From NCBI GenBank assembly GCA_020746875.1, contig JAGTJL010000005.1, forward strand, positions 1,240,001 to 1,304,000: a stretch of 64,000 nt of DNA. Direction: 5' to 3'. Below the pieces are notes generated by a model. The model saw nothing but the letters and a program-made list of their open reading frames with translations. It was not told the DNA's origin and ran no database searches. Position 1 is the first letter of the stretch, and every line of letters starts with the position of its first letter. Shown piece after piece: positions 25,640 to 36,410 of the stretch. The position numbers and the translations under genes were made by a program. The DNA comes from Rhexocercosporidium sp. MPI-PUGE-AT-0058. Its lineage: Eukaryota > Ascomycota > Leotiomycetes > Helotiales.

Positions 25640-28600
25640 CTCCTAAGCTGGTGTGAAGCCCGGGTTTAAGCGAGTCGGTTCTACTGCAGTCTGCTATAGC
25701 CTTCACGTGACCGCAAGCCCAATCAGATCGCTTTATTTAGATATAGGTTATAAGTGTATATCTTTATTCTTAGGCTTTATACTACTTAATAAAACACATT
25801 CTTTGGCTAGTATAAAGAGGTATAAGACACTTACTATTGCTATATATACTCTTATATTATAAATAAGACCTCTTTTTAACTATAGTAAGCTTACTAAGTA
25901 GTCGACGCTTGAAGGGCCGGTCGGTAGGTCGCTTTCCTTAGCACTAGTAGTAGTCCTTTAGCTCGGTAAAAGCCCTTTGTCGTATAGGCACGGGCAGCTG
26001 CTCTTTTGGCACTGCACGTGACCTAATTTAGTTCTGCTACTGTAGATCACCTTTAAGAGAATAACTGTTTTCTCTTAATTCTTAAAGCTTTTAAAATAAT
26101 AATTAATTACTTTAATTAAATTACAATTGCTCTCAGTGCTTTAATTCACTTTTATACTATAATTATGAGCCTTATTGACGAAGCTATTAAGTTAATATTT
26201 TTCTTTTTGTACGCTATTAATTTGAATGAAGCTTATAAAGTAAGTTTATAAGTGGAGAATATTTATTATATATTATCCTAAGAATTGGCAGTCCCGTGTT
26301 TTAGCGCCTTAGTAAGCACCCCACTAAAATAAAGGATGTAAACAAACCTATCCTCCACTATTATAACTCTACTTAAATTAAATGTATTCACGATGGAGGA
26401 TATTCAAGCTGATTCTACCGATCCTGCGACCACGAGGCCCGCCTTAGATCCCGTGACTAAAGTAGGATCTGGGTTCATTTTAATGGATTTATCTGCTTTT
26501 GGTTATATAATCAACTTACCTTTGCATATTATATTAAAAGATGCGTGGGGTATATTTTAATTCTTCTTTATAAAGAGTCAATTGGAAATTATATACGATA
26601 ATATAAATCGCTGCCAAGAATAAGTCCCGTTTCCTGAAAGACCCGAATCTCGTGCTTAAAACTGAAGACTTATGATTTTGGCCGAAGTTTATGGGTATTT
26701 AGGAATCCGGATATACATGGGGATATATAAAGAAGACGCCTTTACCGACTATTGAAAACCCCCGAATTCTGCGTGGCCTAGCCATCGAGTGCGAGAAATC
26801 ATAAGTTTACGGCGTTTTTAAGCAATTTATAAAGCTTTTAGATTGTATACGTCGGATCCGGATTATGATTTTCAAGCTATCTTTAATCGATTAAAGCTAT
26901 TTAATACTTATATTCGGACGGTTTCTTAAGAGCTTTAGAGCCCGGGCAAAGACTTAGCTGTAGATGAGGTTATGTGCCGGTTTTAGGGCCGTTCTTTTAA
27001 TATATTAAAAATCCCCGGTAAACCTATCGATTAGGGGTATAAAATATGAGTCCTGACTCAAATGGGATACTTCTGGGACTGGGTTTTTCATAGGAAAGGC
27101 ACGAGAAAAGACGTATTTAAGGGCAAGCTAAGTCCTTAGAAAATTAAACAACCGAAGGCCTTAAGACAGAATACTACGTCTGGAGTAGTGGCACATCTTA
27201 TGGACCGGCTCCTAGATTACGGCAAAGGGTATATTATATACCTTAATAACTTATTCACGAATCTTGTCATGTGTATGCCTATCCATTCTATCTGTACGGA
27301 ATCGGGCCCGTAGCATAAGGGGGCCGAGGCTTCTACGGTATTAGTAGAATCAGTCCCACTTGTATATCTAGTCACGCCGGCGTTTTGCTTCCCCTCACGG
27401 GTAACCCCCTCTATATATACGCTTCTCCTCTGGACTTCTTCGAAGGCCAGAGATTAGTTCTTTGAATATAATTTACCCTGAACCTCTACGAAGCTTTGCC
27501 TACCGTGAACTCCATCTGACAAATCTCAAGCTATTACAATATAATAAAGACCGTGGATAGAGAGCTACCGATACATATATAACGAAATCCGGTATCTTGA
27601 AGAAGTTTAGTTAAATAAAAGCTTAAGATATAAAAAAGGACGAAATCCCCTAAGGTAAACTATAGGTAGTAACAACGCCGGATAATATAATTAATATAAT
27701 GGCTTAAAAAGATAACGCTTTAGTCCTTTTAATGTCCATAGCGTCTAATGCTCTTAGTCGTGTTAATAAGTTAAGAAAGAGACCTTCCGAGACGTCTTCT
27801 TCGGCCAAGATAACACGTATATTATTTAGGAAACACGCTAGAGCTTAGTTAGAGATTCCCGAATATAAAGACTTATATAACCGTAAAATAGGGGCCGTTA
27901 ACCGTAGTAATTAACTTAAGGTTATTAATAAAATGGAAATTATATATCGAATGAGTAGCTAACAGTTTTTTATTACGTAGGTCGAAGAAACAGCTCTTGT
28001 CAACGCTTATAAGTCATCTCTTTATTTTCTTATACTTAAAGAAGAGAAATGAACTAATTAAACTATGTTTCGCATAAAAATTATAGAGAACTGTTTTCGT
28101 ATTATTAAGGAAACAAGTAAGAAACGGAAACGAGTCTTTATAGGGGTTATAAAGCTAGTCACGACTATTCTTATAAGGCAATATACACTTGAGAGGTTAG
28201 GCGCTTAATTAGACTGCGTTGTGTGTAAGAAAGAAGGTCTTAATCGAGCTATGCGAAAGAAGATTTTAGGAGAGCTTTTAGTTAATATGCCGGGGAATTT
28301 CAGAGGATCCGAATGTAGGAAAGGCACGATATTTGGCTGTAAGGAGTGTAATATTGCCTTATGTAAAGAGGGACCCTGCTTTGCCCGGTTCTATAGCCCT
28401 AAATGGAGTAATTAATATGGATATACCTAAATCCTGTAGTTTTGGTGGTGATTTGACGCTAAAAGACGTTAAGCGAGATGCCAATTCTTGGGATAGTACT
28501 TGCTAGCATTCTTTAAAATCGATTTAAGTAATGGAAGTGGCTTATAAGGTCTTTTTTTAATAATTGTAGGTATATACAATAATGCTAGAGTTTTAGTGTT

Positions 28601-28669
28601 CTAGCAGGAAAGCTAGAAAAGCGGGTCCTGTATACTCGCTTAAACCCGGGCTTCACACCAGCTTAGGGG
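25640..28669 (+). mobile_element. piggyBac-type DNA transposon, inactivated
   Basis: Perfect 33-bp inverted repeats lie at the ends (CTAAGCTGGTGTGAAGC... inward). The left starts CTCC and the right, read outward-in, CCCC. The 3.03-kb body encodes a degraded piggyBac-like transposase on the plus strand. Local repeats give an unoccupied version of the site: 24,924-24,952 reads GGCCTTATACGAAG continuously, whereas here GGCCTTAT is followed by the element and then ATACGAAG. The duplication is therefore only AT (or TA), not the canonical TTAA. The element is AT-enriched but less than the retroelement blocks. Confidence 0.88.
26393..28418 (+). pseudogene. piggyBac-like transposase (DDE_Tnp_1_7), broken
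   Basis: It opens at an ATG (26,393; MEDIQADSTDP) and runs in one frame with several stops to about 27,300. It contains YGYLGIRIYMGIYKE (about 26,690-26,735), LAVDEVMCRF-GRS (about 26,950), KPID-GYKI and GYF-DWVFH (about 27,020-27,100), and YIIYLNNLFTN (about 27,230), where the family has an invariant Asp in the YLDNLFTS block. A frame change follows. RKIGAVNRSN (about 27,880) matches the D-x-G-x-VD region. The C-terminus (28,221-28,415) is open, with a Cys-rich tail C-x2-C...C...C-x2-C...C typical of the family. Stops are mostly TAG/TAA where Gln or Trp is expected. Not functional. Confidence 0.85.
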
Positions 28670-28766
28670 ATACGAAGTAGGCGGTTGTACTCCAAGAGTG
28701 GGATCTCCAAAGATGGGAGTGCCGGGAAATGACATCCAACAATAGAGTTCGGTAGGAAGTCATGAG

Positions 28767-28776
28767 TATATATAAG
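28767..28776 (+). promoter_or_regulatory. TATA-like box upstream of the GH79 gene
   Basis: TATATATAAG sits 75 bp upstream of the GH79 start codon and about 100 bp downstream of the piggyBac right end. It is the only such box in the 181-bp gap, so the usable promoter is short and may include transposon sequence further upstream. Confidence 0.45.
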
Positions 28777-28850
28777 AGACCACGGACCGAAATTGAGATG
28801 CTTTGGCTCCCTTCACCAGTCCGTTTCGAACAAGACATCAATCGCGCATC

Positions 28851-30577
28851 ATGAGATCCTGTCTTCAATTCTTCTGCCTTGCAGTATCCCTTACACAAGT
28901 GATTGCATGGGCACGAAAAGACATACGGACCTCAGTGTCCATACCTCGTACCGCACCAAAGAACGCTGGCGTACCATTGGAGAACTTTGTCTCATTCAGC
29001 ATTGAATTCTCATATTTCCCTGACTTTGCCGGAAACAAAAGTCATCCAAACACCTTTTCTAACAATCTACTTGAGAATATTGCTAGTTTCAGCGGTTCTA
29101 AACCCTATGTTCGCGTTGGGGGCAGCTCTCAGGACAATGCACAATTTGTCGAATCGCAGAAAGAAGGTGCCATTTTGAACTTTGCAACGCCAACGTCTGA
29201 TCAGCCTTCGAACTTGACGTATGGACCCGCGTACTTCGAATCTTACCAGACATGGCCGGGAGTGCACTTTGTACATGGCTTTAATATCGCGGAGAATACA
29301 ACTGAAGCTCATGAAACCCAGTAAGTTATAGAGGTAGAATTTAAGATAGCTCGCTAAATTTGAAAGGCTCGCGTCTGTTCCGTATGCATGTAAGGCACTT
29401 CGAGGCTGGTTGCTTGCATGGCAAATCGGTAACGAGCCGGATCTTTTATACGTGATGTCGGAACGGGCGGCATCATACGACAACGCAGCATATGTGGCCG
29501 AATGGCTCAACCTCACGAGAGGAATTGATGCAGCAGTAAAGGACGCATGCCCAGATGTCGCGGCCACCAAGACCGATTGGTATGCTCCATCTTTCGCGGC
29601 TGCCACTGATCTTCCAGCTGTAATTGAACAGACCGAGGCTTTCCGACTTGGACTTGACACGAACCGCAATCTGAAGGTCTTCGACGCCCATCAGTGAGTG
29701 ATTTTCTACTTGCTATATATAGACACGCTCGTTTCTGAGCCTTCATCCTAGTTACCAAGGTACCGCTACCGCACTCGGTATCACATTACAAGGCACACTC
29801 ATGAACCATACCAAGACTATCGCGTCAGTCGGATTTCTCACCAACGTCTCCAACGTCCTTCATCATCTCCCAAACTGGGACCCCAGCCTCCCATTCATCG
29901 TTGGCGAAGGAAATTCCCTAGCTCGTCAAGGCCGACCCGGTTTATCGAACACTTTCGGTGCTGCACTATGGGGTGTCGACGCAAACCTTCAGATGGCATC
30001 GAAGAATATCCAGCGCTTCCACATGCACCAAGGAACAAACTACCGCTACCAGGCCTGGCAACCAATCGAGACTCTTCGCGCAACCAAGGGTACAAAGCCA
30101 CCTTACTACGGCAACATCGCCGTAGCTGCTTTCCTTGGTAATCTCACCTCCCCGAGAAACCGGCCACAAGTCGTCGAACTCAAACTCCAGGATGCAGATG
30201 AGTTCCAAGCAGGTTACGCCGCTTTCGTGCGCGGCAGAATGGAGAGGATTATGCTCATTAACCTCCGCACTTACAATACGACAGCTGAGAATAGTAACTA
30301 CACCAGTACTGGACCTCGTGGCGTGGATAAGTATGCTGTCCAGGTGCCGAGCAATTGTCAAGGCAGGCAAGCTACTTTACATCGGCTGCTTGCGAATGGC
30401 AGTGATGCTATTTCGGGAGTGACGTTTGATGGGTATAGTTATAATTGGGAGCTGGATAATGGAAAGCCAGTCTTCCTACGTAATACTACAAGGGGCGAGG
30501 TGGTGAAGTCTGATAGACGGGGGTTGTTGAATATCGAGGTACTTGATAGTAGTGCTGTAATGGTAACTTTTCAGTAA
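28851..30577 (+). CDS. Secreted GH79-family glycoside hydrolase (beta-glucuronidase-like)
   Basis: Three exons, 28,851-29,320, 29,367-29,693 and 29,752-30,577, join in frame to 540 aa with introns of 46 and 58 bp (GTAAGT and GTGAGT donors). An N-terminal signal peptide (MRSCLQFFCLAVSLTQVIAWA) predicts secretion. The catalytic pair of the GH79/clan A barrel is visible: acid/base Glu180 in GNEPD and nucleophile Glu318 in VGEGN, followed by the family block RPGLSNTFGAALWGVD. Asn-x-Ser/Thr sites are frequent, as in secreted enzymes. GH79 proteins release glucuronic acid or its 4-O-methyl form from glycans such as arabinogalactan side chains. The exact substrate is not readable. The C-terminal 150 residues fit the beta-sandwich domain. 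Length is normal and no break is seen, despite a dead transposon 181 bp upstream. ATG 28,851 is chosen because it begins the signal peptide. Confidence 0.9.
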
Positions 30578-30702
30578 GCTTTAGAAAACGCAACAATGAA
30601 AGTATGAGCATTCAAAGACTAGTTAAATGTTTGTTCCCATTAAAGACCCATTCTTGGATCTGTTGCAAGCTTGCCTGTTGATTATACTTTGGTAGTTGCC
30701 CG

Positions 30703-31968
30703 ATATAATGTATATTCGCTATCCGTGCACGATTCCAGAGGTTTCTACTCGACAAGGTTACGTACGGGGGTACCACCCAATGATAAATTAATGCTAATCC
30801 GCCGCTTTTTGCACCATAAATCAAGACTTTCAGCATGGATTCTACACTGAGTGTACCTACGCCAAAAACCCCTACGAAGCAGACTTCTCGCGACGAAAGA
30901 CTACGTTGTCAAACTCTTTACTTTGAAGCCGGCTGGACTCAAGATCAAATCGCTCTTCAATTGAATCTCACTTTACGTCAAGTGCAATACGCACTTTCAA
31001 CTCGATTGACTCCTCAACACCATCGACGAGGCTGTAAAGCCTACTTGAATACTCCGCAACGCAAACGACTGATTTAATGGGTTACTGCTTCGAGAAGGAA
31101 TCGACGTACTGTTTGGGCCGATATTCCTTTAATCCTTCAGTGGAACGTTGGTCTTCACGCTATTCGTACGGCATTCAAAAAAGAAGGCTATGTTCGACGA
31201 GTCGCACGTCGTAAACCGGTCCTTTCGTACGCAAACAGAATCTCACGACTTCAATGGGCCATCGAGCACGAAGATTGGACCGAAGATCAATGGTTTTCAG
31301 TCGTATGGAGTGACGAGACTTGGGTTCAACCGGGAAAGCATACAAAAGATTGGATTACTCGAAAGATAGGGGAAGACGAGTTATATCACGATGATTGTGT
31401 TGCAGAGCGATATCAAAGGAAAATCGGATGGATGTTTTGGGGGACGATCTCAGGGAAATACGGTCGACATAAAGGTTTATTTTGGGAAAAGGATTGGGAA
31501 ACAATTAATGAAGGTTCGTACTCGGGGATTATTATTCCACAGGTTCAAGAGATCTTACAACAGTATCCCGAGCTTCAATTCCAGCAAGATAATGCTAAAG
31601 GGCATGCCTCGAAGTTTACAGAATCGGTTTTTGAAGCAATTGGGATTACTCCTATCTTTTGGCCTGCGAATTCCCCTGATTTAAACCCGATTGAGACTAT
31701 ATGGGATGATATGAAGGATTATATTGAGGCGAAATATCCAGAGGTTCATAACTCGTACAAAAGGCTACGAGAAGCTGTACAAGAAGCTTGGGAATCAATT
31801 ACAATTGAAAGAATTCGGGAGTTGATTAAGGAAATGCCTGAAAGATGCCAGGCAGTGATTGCAGCAAATGGTGGACATACAAAATACTAAGGAAATCATG
31901 TAAAGCAGCACTGCCAAGTATCTAGCTTTCATAAGTCTGCGCACGGACTAGAATTATACATTATATAC
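30703..31968 (+). mobile_element. Tc1/mariner-type element
   Basis: A 1.27-kb unit around the transposase. Degenerate inverted ends are seen: the left TATAATGTATATTCG...CCGTGC (about 30,704-30,730) matches the right end read in reverse, TATAATGTATAATTC...CCGTGC (about 31,938-31,968). TA dinucleotides occur at both borders, as required for this superfamily, but the TA-rich ends make the exact limits uncertain by a few bases. It lies 126 bp downstream of the GH79 stop. Confidence 0.7.
30835..31890 (+). pseudogene. Tc1-like transposase with a single nonsense codon
   Basis: One frame from ATG 30,835 to TAA 31,888-31,890 covers 352 codons and is interrupted only by TAA at 31,075-31,077 (codon 81). 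The N-terminus has a helix-turn-helix (GWTQDQIALQLNLTLRQVQ) for DNA binding. The DDE core follows: WSDETW (first Asp), QQDNAKGH (second Asp), and SPDLNPIETIWDDMK (third acidic residue), the Tc1/mariner arrangement. The stop sits between RKRLI and WVTASRRN, where CAA-to-TAA would explain it. Apart from this the protein looks complete, so the copy is recent compared with the other transposons here. Truncation after 80 residues leaves only the DNA-binding part. Confidence 0.88.
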
Positions 31969-32439
31969 CCATGATACGAAGTATAAGCGGAAGTACGGAG
32001 GTCACGGCAAAAAAGTCATGGCAACGCCACCACCTTGGAAATGCCAAGGCTTTAGGATCAAATGATTCTTGGCATTCCCTCCCTACTTAATTTACATAAT
32101 AAATTAATGCTTTTTATTATTAAATAATTAATGAACTCTATCTGGATTTCGCTGTCTGTTTCCTGAGGTTTCCTTATACTCATTTCCACCTTCTAAAGCA
32201 ATTACTTCTTGTATATACCTCACGATTCTTTTAATTAACAATAAATACACTCTTAAGAAAGGTTTTCTTAATAATTAAGCTAATCTTTTTCCATTTACTT
32301 TTACTTTATTATAGCTCCGTGTTTCGTAGTCTCTCTTTTCATCTAAAACTATAAAGGCTCAATTATATTAAAATTAAAGGAGTTAAAAAGCTATAGTATT
32401 TTTACAATCTCCTACCGATTGTAAACTCGGTATTAATAT
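31969..32439. other. Intergenic, turning AT-rich, no gene
   Basis: No coding sequence. A 9-bp-arm hairpin AATGCCAAG...CTTGGCATT lies at about 32,039-32,077. From about 32,100 the sequence becomes AT-rich and leads into the reversed LTR. Confidence 0.6.
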
Positions 32440-32722
32440 TATGAAGGGGAAAACACCAAACACACAACAAGAGGGTAGCAACACAAGTGCCGGAGGGTAA
32501 ACATAGGAAATACTTATTTAATATGTATTAAAGATATTATATATTTAAAGTATATAATTTATTAAAAAAAAAGGGAGAACTATAATTTAAATAAAAAAGA
32601 AAAGTTATAATAATAAAAATCGTTGTTTTTCTTAAAAGATATTGCCTTAGAGGCTGTTTTAAATATAGCAAGAGGCAGCTTAATCACGTGACAAATAGAC
32701 CTCTGAGGTCAATCCTATTATA
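32440..32722 (-). repeat. LTR (3' LTR of the reversed remnant)
   Basis: About 283 bp, reverse complement of 19,201-19,482. It starts TATGAAGGGGAAAACACC on the plus strand and ends CCTATTATA. It keeps CACGTGAC and the CCGGAGGGTA block, so it is less mutated than the 5' LTR at 9,978. Confidence 0.9.
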
Positions 32723-32923
32723 TGCGTCTTTCTTTTAAAAAAAACTTATGCTCGACGTCGAGTAAAGAAGTAAGAATTAATATTATAGTTTTAAAGCTTT
32801 AAATATTTAAAAGAAAATATGTTTAAGTAAGGACAGATAAGTATTATGTGACTTATACTTTACTTTTAGAAGTAAATAATCGTCTCGCTTAATACCCTTA
32901 AATATTATCTTTTATTTTATTAT

Positions 32924-32980
32924 TCTTTTCTTTTCTTTTCTTTTCTTTTCTTTTCTTTTCTTTTCTTTTCTTTTCTTTTT
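32924..32980. repeat. (CTTTT)n microsatellite
   Basis: About 11 uninterrupted CTTTT units. The equivalent place in the complete element (about 18,975-19,000, opposite strand) has only a short GGAAAGGAAGG tract, so the run expanded in this copy. Confidence 0.9.
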
Positions 32981-34637
32981 TAATAACTTTATTACTCTTT
33001 TTTATAATATTCTTAAGGAGGCTTTGCGCGTCTTTTTACATTTATATTAGCCTTTTTATACCTCCTAGCACTTATCGTATCGTTTTTACTACTTAAATTT
33101 CCTTTTTCAAATGTTATATTCGAGTAAACTTTAGTTTTAGTAAAATTAAAGTGATTCTCTTAAGATAAATCGGTTCATAATTATTATTTTAAATAAGTTC
33201 TTAACTCCTTCTCTTTCGGTATAAAGACTGATTTTTCTTATAAAATAGAAATCGATTCCTATAACGTATCGAATTCGTTAATATTCCTTTATACTTTAAG
33301 TTAACGTATCTTTAACGACCCCGCTCTTTCCTTATACCTTTACTTTAACGAATCTTTTACGAACCTTTTTAATCTCTTAATTATTATTAGGAATAAAAGG
33401 AAATATATTAAAGATATATTAAAAAAATAAAAATATATAAATATATAAGGTTAAAAGCGGATAAGTAATTAAAAATCGGTCTTTTCACTTTTAAGGCTCG
33501 AAGCATAATAAAGAAGTGAAAATAAGTTAATCGGAATATCTCTTTTATTAACTTAATTAAGTCTCTTCTTCATTCTTGTTTTCTTTTCTTTACTTTTACT
33601 TTTTTAATAAGTCGATATTAAATAATAACGAAGTCGGTCTTAAGTGATTTCTCTTTCTTTTATCTTAATAATTATTATATTAAATAAAAGCGCTAATAAT
33701 ATCTTAATAACTTTTTATTATATCTTCTTTAAAATATCTTATCCCCGGCCGGCTCGAGACTAAGAAGCTTATCTATCGTCTTATATTCTCTAAGGACCTT
33801 TTTTGCAATGAATTTGGCGAAATACGTAAGAATCAGGTTATAAAAGAGCGGTCGAAGTTATAAACTTTTATATAATAAGTGCTTTAGCTTATTTCATAAT
33901 TAGCTTTTAGAAAATAGCTTTAAGGTATTAAGTAATAAAATATTATCTTTTATTTAACTTAAATATTATATTTTTTACATCTCGTATAACTTATATAGTA
34001 AACTCAGCCCTTTTATCTTTATGTCGAAACACTATAAAAGTAATATTTTAAAATAAACCGTTAGTCGTTTACTTGGTCTTAGGAGAGACTAAAGAATTAG
34101 GACTTATCTGATAATAAAGGCTTCGACTTGAATTTAGACGGCAAGTTAATTATATATACTCGCCGACTCTTATTAATATAAATACTTGCATTTGGAGCTG
34201 GCTGGATACTTCTAATCTAATTCTTGGCTGTTTATAAGTATATTAATTATTTAATTAGAGTTATATTCTAAAATAAATAAAGTAAATTATAATACCGCAC
34301 TTCCTTTTTTACTTCTTATAATAAAGACTAATTTCCTTTTACAAAGGACTTTTTATAAATTATAATCTATTAGCGATTATATATATACCTTAATAAAATA
34401 TAAATAATACCTCCAGGACTTACGTTCGAGATAATAGTAATTACTTTAAGGTCTATCTTTAACTTGCGTTCTCTTTATTGCCAGCTTATTATAAGATCTT
34501 TTCACGAGCGGATAATAGATCTTAAATCTGGAATATCGTCGCTATAAGCGCTTAGGATACTATATATAATATATCTGGCTTAATCTTTCGACGTCTTTAT
34601 ATTATCTGGGGTAGCTCTGAGGTGCTCGAGTTCATAC

Positions 34638-35139
34638 TGTGGTGGGGTTGACCTCAGAGGTCCATTTGTCACGTGATTAAGCTGCCTCTTACTGTATTTA
34701 AGATAGCCTCTAGGGCAACATCCTTCAAGGATAATAACGATTTTTACTACTGTGAAGGCTATAACAAACAAAGAACGTAGCACGGCGCAAGGCACTAGGC
34801 AAGGAGCCTAGTAACTCTAAGGGGTCAAGATTCAAGGTGGAAAAGTGTTCAATTCTTCTAATTTTACATGAGGGAAAGGCCTCTTATACGAACCTTTAAA
34901 GGTTGTATGCCTAGTTCCTTAAATAACGCCTTAGGCATCATTTCCTGGCTAGAATCGCCACTTTACACTACTACAACTTTTCCTTCTTATTCAAACTATA
35001 CCTCTTCCCTCTCTTAACAAATTATACTCCTTAAATATATAATATCTCTAGTACTCGTTAAATAAGTATTTCCTACGTTTACCCTCCGGCACTTGCTTTA
35101 CTACCCTCTTATTATGTGCTTAATGTTTTCCCCTCCATA
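34638..35139 (+). repeat. Solo LTR carrying a 220-bp insertion
   Basis: It begins TGTGGTGGGGTTGACC and ends CCCCTCCATA, with a 4-bp target duplication ATAC at 34,634-34,637 and 35,140-35,143. No internal sequence of this element follows, so it is a solo LTR left by recombination. At 502 bp it is 220 bp longer than the other family LTRs. The excess is the insertion at 34,751-34,970. It is the least RIP-mutated LTR of the family. Confidence 0.88.
34751..34970. repeat. Small insertion inside the solo LTR (MITE-like)
   Basis: It interrupts the LTR between TTTTTACTAC and TACAAC, with a 3-4 bp duplication (TAC/CTAC, ambiguous because the target is itself repeated). The left end TGTGAAGGC and the right end read inward, TGTAAAGTGGC, are weakly alike. 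It contains a hairpin around GGCACTAGGC/GCCTAG and has normal GC and no open frame, which sets it apart from its host LTR. Confidence 0.65.
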
Positions 35140-35143
35140 ATAC

Positions 35144-36410
35144 TTATTTTAATAAAGAGATAAGCGTTGAAGGAAATTTTTATTAAAAATTAAGAATTAA
35201 CTCTTATTAGTCTTATCGCGCTAGAGTATAAATATAATTTTTCTTTATTCTTAGTTAAAGATCTTTTTTTACTTTTTTCTTATTAACGATTTCTGACTTA
35301 ATATTAAAGCTTTTGCTACGAGATCGTGCGAAGAATTCTTTCGTTAATTCTTTTTTTAGCATTAATACTGAAATAATAACGTCTAAAGACTAATAGATAG
35401 GAGGCAATTAATAAAATGAATTGTGATAAAGGGATTAAGAAGCCGACCGAACGATAAGATTAAATAAAGGAAGTATTTAGACTAAGACTAGTACGGAGTA
35501 AGAAGGAATTTATAAAGGGACGAGGAGCACTTTAAAGGGCATTTATATTAAACTAACTTATATTATAAGCAAAGCACTAGGTATGTTTTTAAAAAATATT
35601 CACTTTAGGTTCCTTAAGAACTTGTTTAGGCTTCTTAAGCATCTCGTTAAAACTTAATAAAAACTAATATGAAAGAGAATAAAAGTCAGATTAAGTGTGA
35701 TTAGTTAAAAGCGTGAAGTAAAAGCACGTGACGGCGTAGTAAATCTTGCTTAGGCCTACTCTGGCCTCCTCAGGCGAGCTGCTCAGGGTGCTCAGGGGTG
35801 TTTAGGGTGCTCAGGTAAGTTACTCGGGGTACTCAGGTTCCTCAGGCGAGTCGACTGAGCCGAGGGTGAGCGGAGGGTGATTAGCGCCTGAGCAAGAGCA
35901 GCAAGCTTACTAACCCCATACGGGACACAAGAATGGGAAAATTGATTCATAATACCCAGAGGATTCTTTCTATGTTGTAGTGCTATATTTATTCGGTTAT
36001 CGCAGAATGAAACCTTTCAGAAATTAGAGGTCAAAACCTCAAGTTTCCGAGGTGTTCTTTTCGGTATCAATCGGCTTATGAGCACAAAGCATCTACCCAC
36101 ACAAAATGACTGCCTCTAGATCGTCGTTGTTTTAGGGCTGCGTTTAGATTTGGGCGAATATCTATCTTTGGTCGTCAAGATAAATCTGGCAGGCAGGATG
36201 GACATTTCCCCAAACGTATGAGAGAGCTTCGAATCCAATAGCATTCCGATGCACATCCAATAAGCCAACGTCTAGATTAACGTGGATTAGATAGGCGTAA
36301 ATATCGTCTTCACCCTCAAGTGCGGGCCCCAAAAAAAAAAGTCTGATTTCTTTTTTGTTCTCATCAAGAGGCTCATACGCGCGTCTGAAGTTCCGACCAC
36401 TAATTGGAAT
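35144..36410. other. Intergenic: AT-rich tail then CTGAGC-type repeat patch
   Basis: 35,144-35,700 is AT-rich RIP-type DNA without readable proteins. 35,755-35,900 is a GC-rich patch with many CTCAGG/CTGAGC words, described separately. 35,900-36,410 has normal composition and no supported gene. Confidence 0.55.
35755..35900. repeat. CTCAGG-rich repeat patch
   Basis: Irregular spacing of CTCAGG, GCTCAGG and GAGCCGAGGGTGAGC words. The block CTGAGCCGAGGGTGAGC here is the reverse complement of GCTCACCCTCGGCTCAG at about 40,770. A similar patch lies at 48,895-48,975. CACGTGA occurs next to two of the patches. Confidence 0.6.

Larger units (their letters stand above)
32440..34633 (-). mobile_element. 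Reversed, truncated Ty3/gypsy remnant with 3' LTR
   Basis: The LTR at 32,440-32,722 is the reverse complement of the 282-bp LTR family. Beyond it comes a purine tract (on the minus strand) and about 200 bp that match the reverse of 19,000-19,200 of the complete element (shared blocks around GCTCGACGTCGAG and CGTCTCGCTTAA). Further on the internal sequence diverges and is heavily AT-rich. No second LTR in this orientation is found, so the 5' part is deleted or too decayed. Confidence 0.75.

Noticed and set aside
29067..29758. Long minus-strand frames opposite GH79 (up to 200 codons)
   Set aside because: They overlap exons and introns of the GH79 gene, whose plus-strand reading has catalytic motifs and correct splicing.
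29966..30370. 134-codon minus-strand frame opposite GH79 exon 3
   Set aside because: Antisense shadow of conserved coding sequence.
1..35000. Starship-type giant mobile element
   Set aside because: No tyrosine-recombinase captain gene or matching terminal repeats were seen. Each element is explained by its own ends.
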